NCBI RefSeq assembly: GCF_040655735.1
Contig: NZ_JBFAKK010000010.1
Coordinates: forward strand, 62,001 to 126,000
DNA from: Phytomonospora sp040655735
Lineage (GTDB): Bacteria > Actinomycetota > Actinomycetes > Mycobacteriales > Micromonosporaceae
Length of the DNA: 64,000 nucleotides
Direction: 5' to 3'
The translations under genes were made by a program, and so were the position numbers. The notes beneath the pieces are model-generated. The model ran no database searches and was not told the DNA's origin. It saw only the letters and a list, made by a program, of their open reading frames with translations. This document shows, piece by piece, positions 25,486-33,676 of this stretch (position 1 is its first letter; every line of letters starts with the position of its first letter).

Positions 25486-26204
25486 AGTACGCGTGCGGCG
25501 CAGAGTTTGGGGGGCACGCGGCGGCGGCCGGAAGCAGTGGGGGCGGGGCGGCGGCGGGCAGAAATGGAGAGGGTGGCCAATAGGGCGCGGAGCTGGTGAA
25601 TCGGCGAGTGAAGGGGGCGAAGAGAGGTGGCGATCGGCCGCGGGCATGGCTGGTCCTCGACGTGGTCGCGCCATCCCGCGCCGGTCCGCTGCCGCCTCCG
25701 CGTCGAGCCGCCGGCTTTCGCGACGAGAGCGACACCGCCGGTGCCGTGCGGCAGGTGCGGGGCCTGCTCGACGACATCACCGGCAGCTTGACGCCTCCCG
25801 GGCTTCCGCGCGTGGCGAGTCACCCCGGACGGGCGTCCGCGGCCTCATCGTCCACTATGGAGTCGAATATCACCGGCCGACGCCCGGCCGGGCCGCGTTG
25901 ACCGGACCCGATCATCGGCGTGACGTGGCCCCCGCAATCGACGCGCCTGGCAACGGCGCATCGAACACCTTGCTCGATCTGCTGTTCGGCGCGTTCGCGA
26001 GCACATCACCGTCGCACGGCTCATGGAAAGCGTCGACGAGATGTGCGGCTTTCCCCGGCGCCATGACGCGGGGGCGGTGGCGCATGGCGCTACCGGCCAC
26101 AGTGGCCCCTACCGCCCGCCGGCCGGCCACCGCCTCGGCTCGGGCGTGGGTGCGCCCAAGCCGAGGCGGAGTCGCCTGTGCGGCGGGACCGTGGTCGTGC
26201 GGCC

Positions 26205-27950
26205 TCAGTCGAGTTCGGCGATCGGGATGGTGAGCCGGGAGGGCTCGGCGCCGGTGCTGGAGATGGTGAGGTCGGGGTTGTCGGCGTTGGCGTCGGCGAG
26301 GAACTCGTCACCGGTGTCGACGACGAGCCGCAGGAGTCGTCCGGCCCGGATGATGTAGTCGGTGAGCTGGAAGGGCACGTCGACGGTCACCGCGGCGCCG
26401 GGTTCGCCGTCCAGGACGCTGTAGGCGGCGCTGGTGATGATGCGGTCGAAGTTGAGGCCCGGGGGAGTGGCGATGTGTGCGGTGGTGGCGTCGAAGAGGT
26501 AGGCGACGATGGTCGCGGCGGAGGACGGGGGCGTCACGGTCAGGCGCAGGCGCACCTCGCCGCTGATGCGCCGGTCCTTGTCAAGAGGTGCGCTGCTCCA
26601 GATCGCGGCGTGCTGCCGGGGCAGGTCGGCGGTGTTGTACCGGCGGAAGTCGCCGAGACGTTCGCGGACGCCGCGGAAGATGAGGCTGTCGGCGATCTCG
26701 GCGGGAGTCTCCTTGACCTGGATGGTGCGAGACCAGGGCGACTCGGTGCCCTGGCTGTCGAGGGTTCCGTCGGCGGTGGCGCCGGGCTCGCCGAGGGCGA
26801 AAGGCACGGGCGCGTTGACGAACTCCTCCCACGTGCCGTAGCGGTGCGCTTGGGTCAAGACCGAAGGCATCGCCTCGACGACGATCGGCTCGGCCTCCGT
26901 GCCCTCACCGCGCAGGTGCAGGTCGAACCAGTCGATGGCGGCGTTGGTGGGCCTGCTCGGACCACCGGCGAGGCCGGTGCCCTCACCGTTGCCGTGGTCG
27001 CCGATCTGCACGACGAGCTTCTTGGGGCCGGCCGTCAGTTTGTTGTAGAGATCCACCACGGCACGGTTGGAGAAGATCGTCTCGTGCCAGAACGTGCACA
27101 GCAGGATCGCCAGGTCCGCGCGGTCGAGCCCGTCGAGGAACTCCGGCTGGACAGGGGAGCGCCGGTCGGCGTAGGCGCGAAGACCCGGGATGTCGACGTT
27201 GTCGATGATGTTCTGGAAGACCTGCTCGGTCTCGGGGTTCAGCCGGCTCGGCCCCGGCATCGGAGTGGCGCCGGGGGCGCCCGGCCAAGTCTGGAACAGG
27301 CCCCGCAGCGCGTAGAAGGCCTTCATGTGCCGGGTCTGGTTCTCGTAGAGCGACTCGAAAAGGTCGCCCCAGGCGCTCATCGCGGCGACCGCTTTCACCC
27401 GCGGGTCCTTCGCGGCGATGAGCAGGCTCTGACCGGCGCCGTACGAGGCGCCGCCCATGCCGACACGGTCCATGTCCGCGGCGGGAAGGTTCTCGGCGGC
27501 CCAGTCGAGCACCGCCGTCCCGTCGGCCTGGTCACGTGGGCCGGCGACGTCGATCCTGCCACTGGAGCGGGCGAGCCCTCGCTCGCTGTAGGCCACGACG
27601 ACGTATCCCCGGGACGCGAGGTTGGCCATGAACCCGGTCTGCAGGGCGGGGTGGAACATCGCGTAGGCGCGCCATCCGACCGACGCCAGCGGCGCCGGCA
27701 GGACGATCAGCGGACACGCTCCCGGCTGGGCGTTCTCCGGCTGGGCGACACACGCGTCGAGCTCCACCTTCTTTCCCGGGAACTCGGGGTCCTCGGCGAC
27801 CTCGATCTTGACGGGCTGGAAGGCGACGGGCACGGCTGCGGTTCCCGCGCTCGCGGCGGGATCGGGGACGGTGGCCGGGGCGGTGCTGAACATCGCGTCG
27901 AACTCGGAACCGGGCGCGGCGTTGTCGGGCGCGGCGAACTGGTCGGACAT
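26205..27950 (-). CDS. CocE/NonD family X-Pro dipeptidyl-peptidase-like hydrolase
   Basis: A 581-residue S15-type hydrolase. After about 50 residues the alpha/beta fold starts (CPLIVLPAPLASVGWRAYAMFHPAL). The nucleophile is in GMGGASYGAGQSLLIAA, and the C-terminal jelly-roll (RRISGEVRLRLTVTPPSSAATIVAYLFDATTAHI and YIIRAGRLLRLVVDTGDEF) is the X-Pro-type C domain. No signal peptide is visible. Such enzymes hydrolyse esters or acyl peptides; the substrate cannot be told. ATG 27950 follows GGAGG by five bases. It seems to be transcribed alone. Confidence 0.9.
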   Translation of the reverse strand: MSDQFAAPDNAAPGSEFDAMFSTAPATVPDPAASAGTAAVPVAFQPVKIEVAEDPEFPGKKVELDACVAQPENAQPGACPLIVLPAPLASVGWRAYAMFHPALQTGFMANLASRGYVVVAYSERGLARSSGRIDVAGPRDQADGTAVLDWAAENLPAADMDRVGMGGASYGAGQSLLIAAKDPRVKAVAAMSAWGDLFESLYENQTRHMKAFYALRGLFQTWPGAPGATPMPGPSRLNPETEQVFQNIIDNVDIPGLRAYADRRSPVQPEFLDGLDRADLAILLCTFWHETIFSNRAVVDLYNKLTAGPKKLVVQIGDHGNGEGTGLAGGPSRPTNAAIDWFDLHLRGEGTEAEPIVVEAMPSVLTQAHRYGTWEEFVNAPVPFALGEPGATADGTLDSQGTESPWSRTIQVKETPAEIADSLIFRGVRERLGDFRRYNTADLPRQHAAIWSSAPLDKDRRISGEVRLRLTVTPPSSAATIVAYLFDATTAHIATPPGLNFDRIITSAAYSVLDGEPGAAVTVDVPFQLTDYIIRAGRLLRLVVDTGDEFLADANADNPDLTISSTGAEPSRLTIPIAELD

Positions 27951-28313
27951 GGAGCCCTCCAAGACGGATCATGCGGGGTCGGCGCCGCCCTGGGCCGAGC
28001 CGGCCGTGGCCGGGCGGCGGATGGGGACGGCGCTGCGGGCAGGTGCCTGGACGCGCGTCTGAGAGGGAGCGATTCCCACCCTGAGTTCGCCCGAGGTCAC
28101 TAAGCGTCGACTGTGAGGGAAATCGTGCGAGATGTACTCATCTAAGACAGATGCCCGACACTTCGCCCGCGCCGGTTTCACCCCACCGGCGGAAGCCGCT
28201 CACCCCCTCCCTGCGATCCCCGACCCGCTTCCACCGTCTCCAAGCGATCTCCCCCCTGCCCTCCCCGTCGCCCCACTCCCGAATGCGGATAGAGCCGCTG
28301 GTCGCCGCGCGCT
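27951..28313. other. Intergenic region between two divergent units
   Basis: Holds the upstream region of the CocE-like gene (minus) and, at its right side, the leuS attenuator promoter. CATCT-AAGAC-AGATG at 28139-28153 is a short inverted repeat of unknown meaning. No gene is recognised. Confidence 0.4.
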
Positions 28314-28319
28314 ACACTG
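28314..28319 (+). promoter_or_regulatory. -10 box of the leuS leader
   Basis: TACACT lies five bases before the leader-peptide ATG at 28325, with TAGAGC 17 bases further up as a weak -35. Transcription would start about at the ATG, so the leader peptide is probably translated from a leaderless transcript. Confidence 0.55.
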
Positions 28320-28324
28320 CACCC

Positions 28325-28363
28325 ATGAAGGCGGCCCGGCTGCTCCTTAGTAGGCCGTGCTGA
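28325..28363 (+). CDS. Leucine leader peptide of leuS
   Basis: A 12-residue frame, MKAARLLLSRPC, with three consecutive Leu codons (CTG CTC CTT) of its 12. It lies between a promoter and a stem-loop/terminator array upstream of leucyl-tRNA synthetase, the classical arrangement for ribosome-mediated attenuation. When charged Leu-tRNA is short, the ribosome would stall on the Leu codons and change which RNA hairpin forms. Actinobacteria are known to use such leaders for branched-chain amino acid genes. No ribosome site precedes the ATG; it appears leaderless. Confidence 0.75.
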   Translation: MKAARLLLSRPC

Positions 28364-28393
28364 CGCGAGGTAGACCTTCCGCGACGGCACGGC
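28354..28393 (+). promoter_or_regulatory. Pause/antiterminator stem of the leuS attenuator
   Basis: GCCGTGC (28354-28360) pairs with GCACGGC (28387-28393), with an inner CGCGAGG/CCTTCCGCG pairing. The left arm overlaps the last codons of the leader peptide, so ribosome position decides whether it can form. Which of the competing structures frees the terminator needs folding analysis. Confidence 0.55.
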
Positions 28394-28395
28394 AT

Positions 28396-28420
28396 CCCCT
28401 CCTGCGTGAGGGGCTTTTTT
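28396..28420 (+). terminator. Attenuator terminator before leuS
   Basis: CCCCTC-CTGCGT-GAGGGG followed by C and six T. A clear intrinsic terminator placed about 40 bp before the leuS start and after a Leu-rich leader peptide. Confidence 0.85.
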
Positions 28421-28459
28421 ATGCCTTTGAATCGACCTGTCTGTTGAGGTGACAAGACC

Positions 28460-31294
28460 ATGAATGACGTCAATCCCGGCGACATTCCCCCGCACCGTTA
28501 CGACGCCGGCCTGGCCAACACGATCGAGGCGCGCTGGCAGGAGCACTGGGCGCAGCACGGAACCTTCGACGCGGTGAACCCCACGGGACCGCTGTCCGAC
28601 CCGTCCCATCCGCGGGCGGGGGCCGAGAAGCTGTTCGTGATGGACATGTTCCCCTACCCTTCGGGCGCGGGGCTGCACGTCGGCCACCCGCTGGGCTACA
28701 TCGCCACCGACTGTTACGCGCGCTTCAAGCGCATGACCGGCTACAACGTCCTGCACCCGATGGGCTATGACGCCTTCGGCCTGCCGACCGAGATCTACGC
28801 GGTGCAGACCGGCCGCCACCCGGCCGAGATCACCGCCGAGAACATCGCCCGCTACCGCGTGCAGCTGAAGCGCCTGGGCATGGGCTACGACACCAAGCGC
28901 AGCTTCGCCACCTCGGACCCGGACTACTACAAGTGGACGCAGTGGATCTTCCTGCAGATCTTCAACTCCTGGTACGACCCCGACGCCGACCGCGCGCGGC
29001 CGGTCGCGGAGCTGATCGCGTCCTTCGCCGACGGCACGCGCGAGGTTCCCGGCGGCCGTTCGTGGGCTGACCTGAGCGACGTCGAGCGGCGCGAGATCGT
29101 CGACGGGCACCGCCTGGTCTACGTCGACGAGGCCCCGGTGAACTGGTGCCCGGGCCTGGGCACGGTGCTGTCCAATGAGGAGGTCACCTCCGAGGGACGC
29201 AGCGAGCGCGGCAACTTCCCCGTGTTCACGCGCAACCTGCGCCAGTGGAAGATGCGCATCACCGCCTACTCCGAGCGGCTGCTGGCCGACCTGGACGGCG
29301 TGGACTGGCCCGACCCGGTCAAGGCGATGCAGCGCAACTGGATCGGCCGCTCGGTCGGTGCGCACATCGACTTCGCCACCGGCTCCGGCCCGATCCGGGT
29401 GTTCACCACGCGCCCCGACACCGTCTTCGGCGCGACCTACATGGTCCTGGCCCCCGAGCACGGCCTGGTCGACGAGCTGGTCCCGGCGGCGTGGCCGGAG
29501 GGCACGCACGAGGTGTGGACCAACGGGCACGCGACGCCGGCGGAGGCCGTCGCGGCCTACCGGAAGTTCGCCGCCGCCAAGACCGATGTGGAGCGCCAGG
29601 AGGGCGCCAAGGACAAGACGGGCGTGTTCGTGGGCGCCTACGCGGTCAACCCGGTGACGGGCACCGAGGTGCCGGTGTTCATCGCCGACTACGTCCTGGC
29701 CGGCTACGGCACGGGCGCGATCATGGCCGTCCCCGGGCAGGACGAGCGCGACTGGGCCTTCGCGGAGGCCTTCGAGCTGCCGATCATCCGCACGGTCCAG
29801 CCGACGGAGGGCTTCGACGGCAAGGCCTTCACGGGTGAGGGCCCGGCGATCAACTCCAGCTCCGAGGGCATCAGCCTGGACGGGCTGGGGGTCGTCGAGG
29901 CGAAGGCCCGCATCATCGCGTGGCTGGAGGAGAACGGCCACGGGGTCGGCGCGATCACCTACCGCCTGCGGGACTGGTTGTTCTCCCGTCAGCGGTACTG
30001 GGGCGAGCCCTTCCCGGTCGTCTACGACGAGACCGGCATGCCGGTGGCGCTGCCGGAGTCGATGCTGCCGGTGGAGCTGCCCGAGATCGACGACTTCTCC
30101 CCGAAGACCTTCGATCCCGACGACGCCGACACCGCGCCGGAGCCCCCGCTGGGGCGTGCGACGGACTGGGTGAACGTCACCCTGGACCTGGGCGACGGGC
30201 CGAAGCGGTACCGCCGCGAGACCAACACGATGCCCAACTGGGCCGGGTCGAGCTGGTACGAGATCCGCTACATCGACCCCGCCGACACCGAGGCGATCGC
30301 CGCGCCGGAGAACGAGCGGTACTGGATGGGCCCGCGCGACGGCGGGCACATCGGCGGCGTCGACCTGTACGTCGGCGGCGTGGAGCACGCGGTGCTGCAC
30401 CTGCTGTACGCGCGTTTCTGGCAGAAGGTCCTGTTCGACCTGGGCCACGTGTCCACCGCCGAGCCCTTCAAGCGCCTGATCAACCAGGGCTACATCCAGG
30501 CGTACGCATACACCGACAAGCGCGGCGTGTACGTCCCGGCGGCCGAGGTCGAGGAGCGCGACGGGAACTTCTACCACGACGGCGAGCAGGTCAACCGCGA
30601 GTACGGCAAGATCGGCAAGTCGCTGAAGAACGTCGTCACGCCCGACGAGATGTGCGACGAGTACGGCGCCGACACCTTCCGCGTCTACGAGATGTCGATG
30701 GGCCCGCTGGAGGCCTCGCGGCCGTGGGACACGCGTGCCGTGATCGGCTCGCAGCGCTACCTGCAGCGCCTGTGGCGCAACGTCGTCGACGAGGCCACCG
30801 GCCGGGTGCTGATCGCCGACGTCGAGCCCGCCGAGGAGACCTGGAAGATCCTGCACCACACTATCGCGGGCGTCCGCGAGGACATGGAGCACCTGCGGCT
30901 GAACACCGCGATCGCCAAGCTGATCACGCTGAACAACCACGTGACCGGTCTGGCGGAGGTGCCGCGGGCGGTCGCCGAGGCGCTGATCCTGATGACGGCG
31001 CCGATCGCGCCGCACATCGCCGAGGAGCTGTGGGAGCGCATCGGGCACACCGAGTCGCTGGGCAACACCGACTACCCGGTCGCCGACGAGGCTTACCTGG
31101 TGGTGGAGACGGTGACCTATCCCGTGCAGGTCAACGGGAAGGTGCGCGGCCGGATCGAGGTCGCCGCCGACGCCGACGAGGCCACCGTCCGCGAGGCGGC
31201 GCTGGCCGAGGAGAAGGTCGCCGCCGCGCTGGAGGGCAAGGAGCCGCGCAAGGTGATCGTGATCGCCGGGCGCATGGTCTCGATCGTCGCCTGA
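28460..31294 (+). CDS. leuS: Leucyl-tRNA synthetase
   Basis: A 944-residue class I synthetase that charges tRNA-Leu. The HIGH motif is in YPSGAGLHVGHPLGY, the CP1 editing domain includes TTRPDTVFGATYMVLAPEH and GAIMAVPGQDERDW, and the KMSKS signature appears as YGKIGKSLKNVVTPDEM (KIGKS). The anticodon-binding region and C-terminal domain (VQVNGKVRGRIEVAADADEATV) close the protein. The length fits actinobacterial LeuRS. GAGGTG lies eight bases before ATG 28460. Expression is governed by the leader-peptide attenuator; a strong hairpin ends the unit. Confidence 0.97.
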   Translation: MNDVNPGDIPPHRYDAGLANTIEARWQEHWAQHGTFDAVNPTGPLSDPSHPRAGAEKLFVMDMFPYPSGAGLHVGHPLGYIATDCYARFKRMTGYNVLHPMGYDAFGLPTEIYAVQTGRHPAEITAENIARYRVQLKRLGMGYDTKRSFATSDPDYYKWTQWIFLQIFNSWYDPDADRARPVAELIASFADGTREVPGGRSWADLSDVERREIVDGHRLVYVDEAPVNWCPGLGTVLSNEEVTSEGRSERGNFPVFTRNLRQWKMRITAYSERLLADLDGVDWPDPVKAMQRNWIGRSVGAHIDFATGSGPIRVFTTRPDTVFGATYMVLAPEHGLVDELVPAAWPEGTHEVWTNGHATPAEAVAAYRKFAAAKTDVERQEGAKDKTGVFVGAYAVNPVTGTEVPVFIADYVLAGYGTGAIMAVPGQDERDWAFAEAFELPIIRTVQPTEGFDGKAFTGEGPAINSSSEGISLDGLGVVEAKARIIAWLEENGHGVGAITYRLRDWLFSRQRYWGEPFPVVYDETGMPVALPESMLPVELPEIDDFSPKTFDPDDADTAPEPPLGRATDWVNVTLDLGDGPKRYRRETNTMPNWAGSSWYEIRYIDPADTEAIAAPENERYWMGPRDGGHIGGVDLYVGGVEHAVLHLLYARFWQKVLFDLGHVSTAEPFKRLINQGYIQAYAYTDKRGVYVPAAEVEERDGNFYHDGEQVNREYGKIGKSLKNVVTPDEMCDEYGADTFRVYEMSMGPLEASRPWDTRAVIGSQRYLQRLWRNVVDEATGRVLIADVEPAEETWKILHHTIAGVREDMEHLRLNTAIAKLITLNNHVTGLAEVPRAVAEALILMTAPIAPHIAEELWERIGHTESLGNTDYPVADEAYLVVETVTYPVQVNGKVRGRIEVAADADEATVREAALAEEKVAAALEGKEPRKVIVIAGRMVSIVA

Positions 31295-31304
31295 CCTGAC
31301 GAGC

Positions 31305-31343
31305 GCGAAGGGGCCGCCCTACGAGCTAGGGCGGCCCCTTCGC
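31305..31343. terminator. Bidirectional terminator between leuS and the PEP mutase-like gene
   Basis: A perfect 16-bp inverted repeat, GCGAAGGGGCCGCCCT (31305-31320) and AGGGCGGCCCCTTCGC (31328-31343), around a 7-base loop. It sits between two convergent genes, one base from the stop of the minus-strand gene, and can serve both. Confidence 0.8.
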
Positions 31344-31344
31344 G

Positions 31345-32097
31345 TCACACCAGGCCGGCGACCTCGCCATAGGGCGGGAACACCGACGGCTGAACCGTCC
31401 CGTCGGCGACGGCGGCCATCGTCGTGGTGAGCGCGTGCAGGGTCGCCCGGAACAGCAGTGAACCGGTGCTGATCCGGGCCACGCCCAGGGAGGCGAGCCT
31501 GGCGGGAGTGTGCCTGCCGTAGACGAGGTTGACCGGGACGCCGGCCGCCTTCACGACCGTCTCGATCTCGCGCTCGTCGTCGAGAGCGGGCACGAAGACC
31601 CCGTCGGCACCGGCGTCGACGTAGGCGCGCACCCGCCGCAGGGTCTCCTCGACCGGCGCGAGCTTCAGCCAGTGCGTGTCGGTCCGGGCGTTGACGAAGA
31701 CCTCCGGGGCGGCGGCCTTGACCGCCGCGACCACCGCCGCCATGTGCTCCGCCGGAACGAGCCGGTCCTCCCGGCCGTCCTCGATGTTGACCCCGGCGAC
31801 GCCCAGCTCGGCGAGCTCGGCGACCAGTTCGGCGACCTCGCCGACGTCTTCCGAAAAGCCGTTCTCGACGTCGACGGTGACGTGCGCCGGCAGGCGGGCC
31901 ATGAGTCCGGCGAGCGCGATGTTCTCGGCGCGTGTCACGCCGGCGGCGTCGGGCTTCCCGGCCGCGACGGCGACGCCGAGGCTGGTGGTGCCCACCGCCG
32001 GGTGGGTCGCGGCGAGCACCGCGGCGCTGGCGTAGTCCCACGCGTTCGGCAGCAGCAGCGGCGATCCGGGGACGTGCAGGTCGGCGAAGGCGGTCAT
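31345..32097 (-). CDS. Isocitrate lyase/phosphoenolpyruvate mutase family protein
   Basis: A 250-residue ICL/PEPM-superfamily barrel. Visible are LLLPNAWDYASAAVLAATHPAVGTTSLGVA, HVTVDVENGFSEDVGEVAELV (metal-binding Asp/Glu), GVNIEDGREDRLVP and VFVNARTDTHW. The family carries out C-C or P-C bond reactions on 2-oxo or phosphono acids; many actinobacterial members are unassigned. Its ATG overlaps the upstream P450-like gene by 4 bp, so the two act together or at least are co-translated. Its exact reaction is unknown. Confidence 0.88.
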   Translation of the reverse strand: MTAFADLHVPGSPLLLPNAWDYASAAVLAATHPAVGTTSLGVAVAAGKPDAAGVTRAENIALAGLMARLPAHVTVDVENGFSEDVGEVAELVAELAELGVAGVNIEDGREDRLVPAEHMAAVVAAVKAAAPEVFVNARTDTHWLKLAPVEETLRRVRAYVDAGADGVFVPALDDEREIETVVKAAGVPVNLVYGRHTPARLASLGVARISTGSLLFRATLHALTTTMAAVADGTVQPSVFPPYGEVAGLV

Positions 32098-32873
32098 CGG
32101 GCCGCCACCTCCTCGACGACGCCGGTGGCGATGGCCATGGCCTGCGCCTCGCCGGGGCAGGGCCTGCGGCCGGCGCCGAACGCGAACTCGGGTCCGCCCG
32201 AGACGTCGAGGACGACAGGTGTGCCCGGTGGCAGCACCCGGTCACCGAAGGGCGTCTCCTCCCTTGTGACGCGGCGCAGCGCGGGCACCGGCGGGTCGTG
32301 CCGGAAGGCTCGCGTGAGCGCGTCGGCGGCGTCCCGGGCTCCCGGGAGCGAGGACACCGCCGAACGGATGATCTTCGCCGTGGCGGCGTGGGCCTGTAGC
32401 GGCAGCGACACGCGCGCGGCGACCTCCTCGTCGTCGCCGGGACCGAGCAGCGACACCAGTGTCGCCACGGCCGCGTCGACCTCGGCCGAAGGGGCGCTCC
32501 CGGTGAGGTATCCGGCCGCGACGACCGGGACCGCGGCGGCGAAGGCGTCGACGTCGGTGACGCCCAGCGCCGTGGCCAGCACACGCACGGGGACCTCGTC
32601 GGCGAGCCGGTCGAGGCCCGCACCACCGTCGAGGAGCGTCCGGGTGGTCTTGCGCGCTTCCTCACGCAGCGACGCCGGGTCGAGTGCGCCGATCTCCGCG
32701 ACGGCCATCGCCCGCCGCCTGCGGTGCGCCTCGCCTTCGGTGAAGCGCCCGACGGTACGGCGCACCCACGCCATCCCGCCGGTCTCGTCGGATCGGGGCG
32801 GGACCACGGTGAAGCGCTCGTCGTCGAGGACGGCGGTGATCTGTGCGGGATCGGTGACGGTCAGGCTCTCCAT
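32094..32873 (-). CDS. Reduced cytochrome P450-like protein
   Basis: A 259-residue protein with the C-terminal half of a P450: FRHDPPVPALRRVTREETPFGDRVLPPGTPVVLDV, then the Cys-ligand loop FAFGAGRRPCPGEAQAMAIA. It is much shorter than the usual 400 residues. The K-helix ExxR appears as RAFR, so the conserved Glu is missing, and no I-helix AGxxT is seen. The N-terminal half (TDPAQITAVLDDERFTVVPP; GRFTEGEAHRRRRAM) also resembles a shortened P450. The frame is intact, so it is a small P450-like family rather than a fresh deletion. It starts at ATG 32873 and overlaps the PEP mutase-like gene by 4 bp. Haem binding is possible; classical monooxygenase activity is doubtful. Confidence 0.72.
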   Translation of the reverse strand: MESLTVTDPAQITAVLDDERFTVVPPRSDETGGMAWVRRTVGRFTEGEAHRRRRAMAVAEIGALDPASLREEARKTTRTLLDGGAGLDRLADEVPVRVLATALGVTDVDAFAAAVPVVAAGYLTGSAPSAEVDAAVATLVSLLGPGDDEEVAARVSLPLQAHAATAKIIRSAVSSLPGARDAADALTRAFRHDPPVPALRRVTREETPFGDRVLPPGTPVVLDVSGGPEFAFGAGRRPCPGEAQAMAIATGVVEEVAAR

Positions 32874-32914
32874 GGACCGAACCCTAGGCGCCGGACGTTT
32901 CGGCGCCGGCCGAA

Positions 32915-33676
32915 CTAGATCAGTTCCATCGCGTTGTTCGCGTCGGGCGGTAACTGCTTCGGGTTGATCGCCGAGAGCCGTTCGTTTCGCAGGGCATTGG
33001 GCCAGGTGTCGTCCAGCGGCACCAGCTGCGTGCCGGTCACCCAGCTCAGCAGCAGGTCGGCGAGCAGCGGGTTGCGGGCCAGTGCGGGGCCGTGCAGGTA
33101 GGTGCCCATGATCCGGCCCGCCCACGCGCCCTCGGTGGCCCCGTCGTTGCCGATGCCGTGCGTGACGGTCGCCAGCGGCGCGGCGTTCGGTCCGACGAAC
33201 GTGCGGCCGCCGTGGTTCTCGAAACCGGTCAGCGTCGGCACGTGCAGCCGCGGGTCGATCTGCCCGGCGAGCTCCCCGACGGCGCGCTTGTCGCCGCGCT
33301 GGGAGTGGATGTCGAGCAGGCCGAGACCGGCGTGCTGCTCACCCTTGGCCATGAAGGACGTGCCCATGATCTGGTAGCCGGCGCACACCGAGAAGATCAC
33401 CGCGCCCCGGTTCACCGCGCGAGGGAGACCCCCGTCGGCGCGGAGCCGGTCGGCGGCCAGTGCCTGCGGACCGTCCTCGCCGCCGCCGATGAGGTAGATG
33501 TCGCCCTCGGTCGGCATGTGCTTGTCGCTGGTGACCTCGACGATGTCGACGTCGATGCCGCGCCCGATCGCGCGGTAGGCGAGGACCTGGAGGTTGCCGC
33601 GGTCCCCGTAGGTCGACAGCAGGTCCGGGTACAGCCAGACCAGGCGCAGGGTGCTCAGCGACGGCCTAGTTGACAC
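32915..33676 (-). CDS. gatD: Lipid II isoglutaminyl synthase, glutaminase subunit GatD
   Basis: A 253-residue class I glutamine amidotransferase of the CobB/CobQ type. The nucleophile Cys98 lies in FSVCAGYQIMG and the catalytic His195 in GTYLHGPALARNPLLAD. GatD supplies ammonia to MurT, which amidates the D-Glu of the peptidoglycan stem peptide to D-iso-Gln on lipid II at the inner membrane face. Its start overlaps murT by 11 bp. The pair is divergent from the dcw cluster, matching its job in the same pathway. Confidence 0.93.
   Translation of the reverse strand: MSTRPSLSTLRLVWLYPDLLSTYGDRGNLQVLAYRAIGRGIDVDIVEVTSDKHMPTEGDIYLIGGGEDGPQALAADRLRADGGLPRAVNRGAVIFSVCAGYQIMGTSFMAKGEQHAGLGLLDIHSQRGDKRAVGELAGQIDPRLHVPTLTGFENHGGRTFVGPNAAPLATVTHGIGNDGATEGAWAGRIMGTYLHGPALARNPLLADLLLSWVTGTQLVPLDDTWPNALRNERLSAINPKQLPPDANNAMELI

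Larger units (their letters stand above)
25204..26204. other. One-kilobase region with no recognisable gene
   Basis: About 1 kb between the moxR start and the end of the CocE-like gene. Frames on both strands lack family resemblance and ribosome sites, and coding-type third-position GC bias is not evident. It holds two palindromes close together (25329-25338, 25375-25389) and a strong hairpin at 25452-25485. The segment 25530-25640 is purine-rich. It may contain the remains of a lost regulator gene or unrecognised non-coding function. Confidence 0.5.

Noticed and set aside
25340..26233. An open frame across the gene-free kilobase
   Set aside because: Low-complexity Arg/Gly/Ala composition, no ribosome site and no recognisable segment; it also runs into the end of the CocE-like gene.
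28178..31048. A long antisense frame opposite leuS
   Set aside because: Same shadow effect; composition is typical of the complement of a coding strand and there is no ribosome site.
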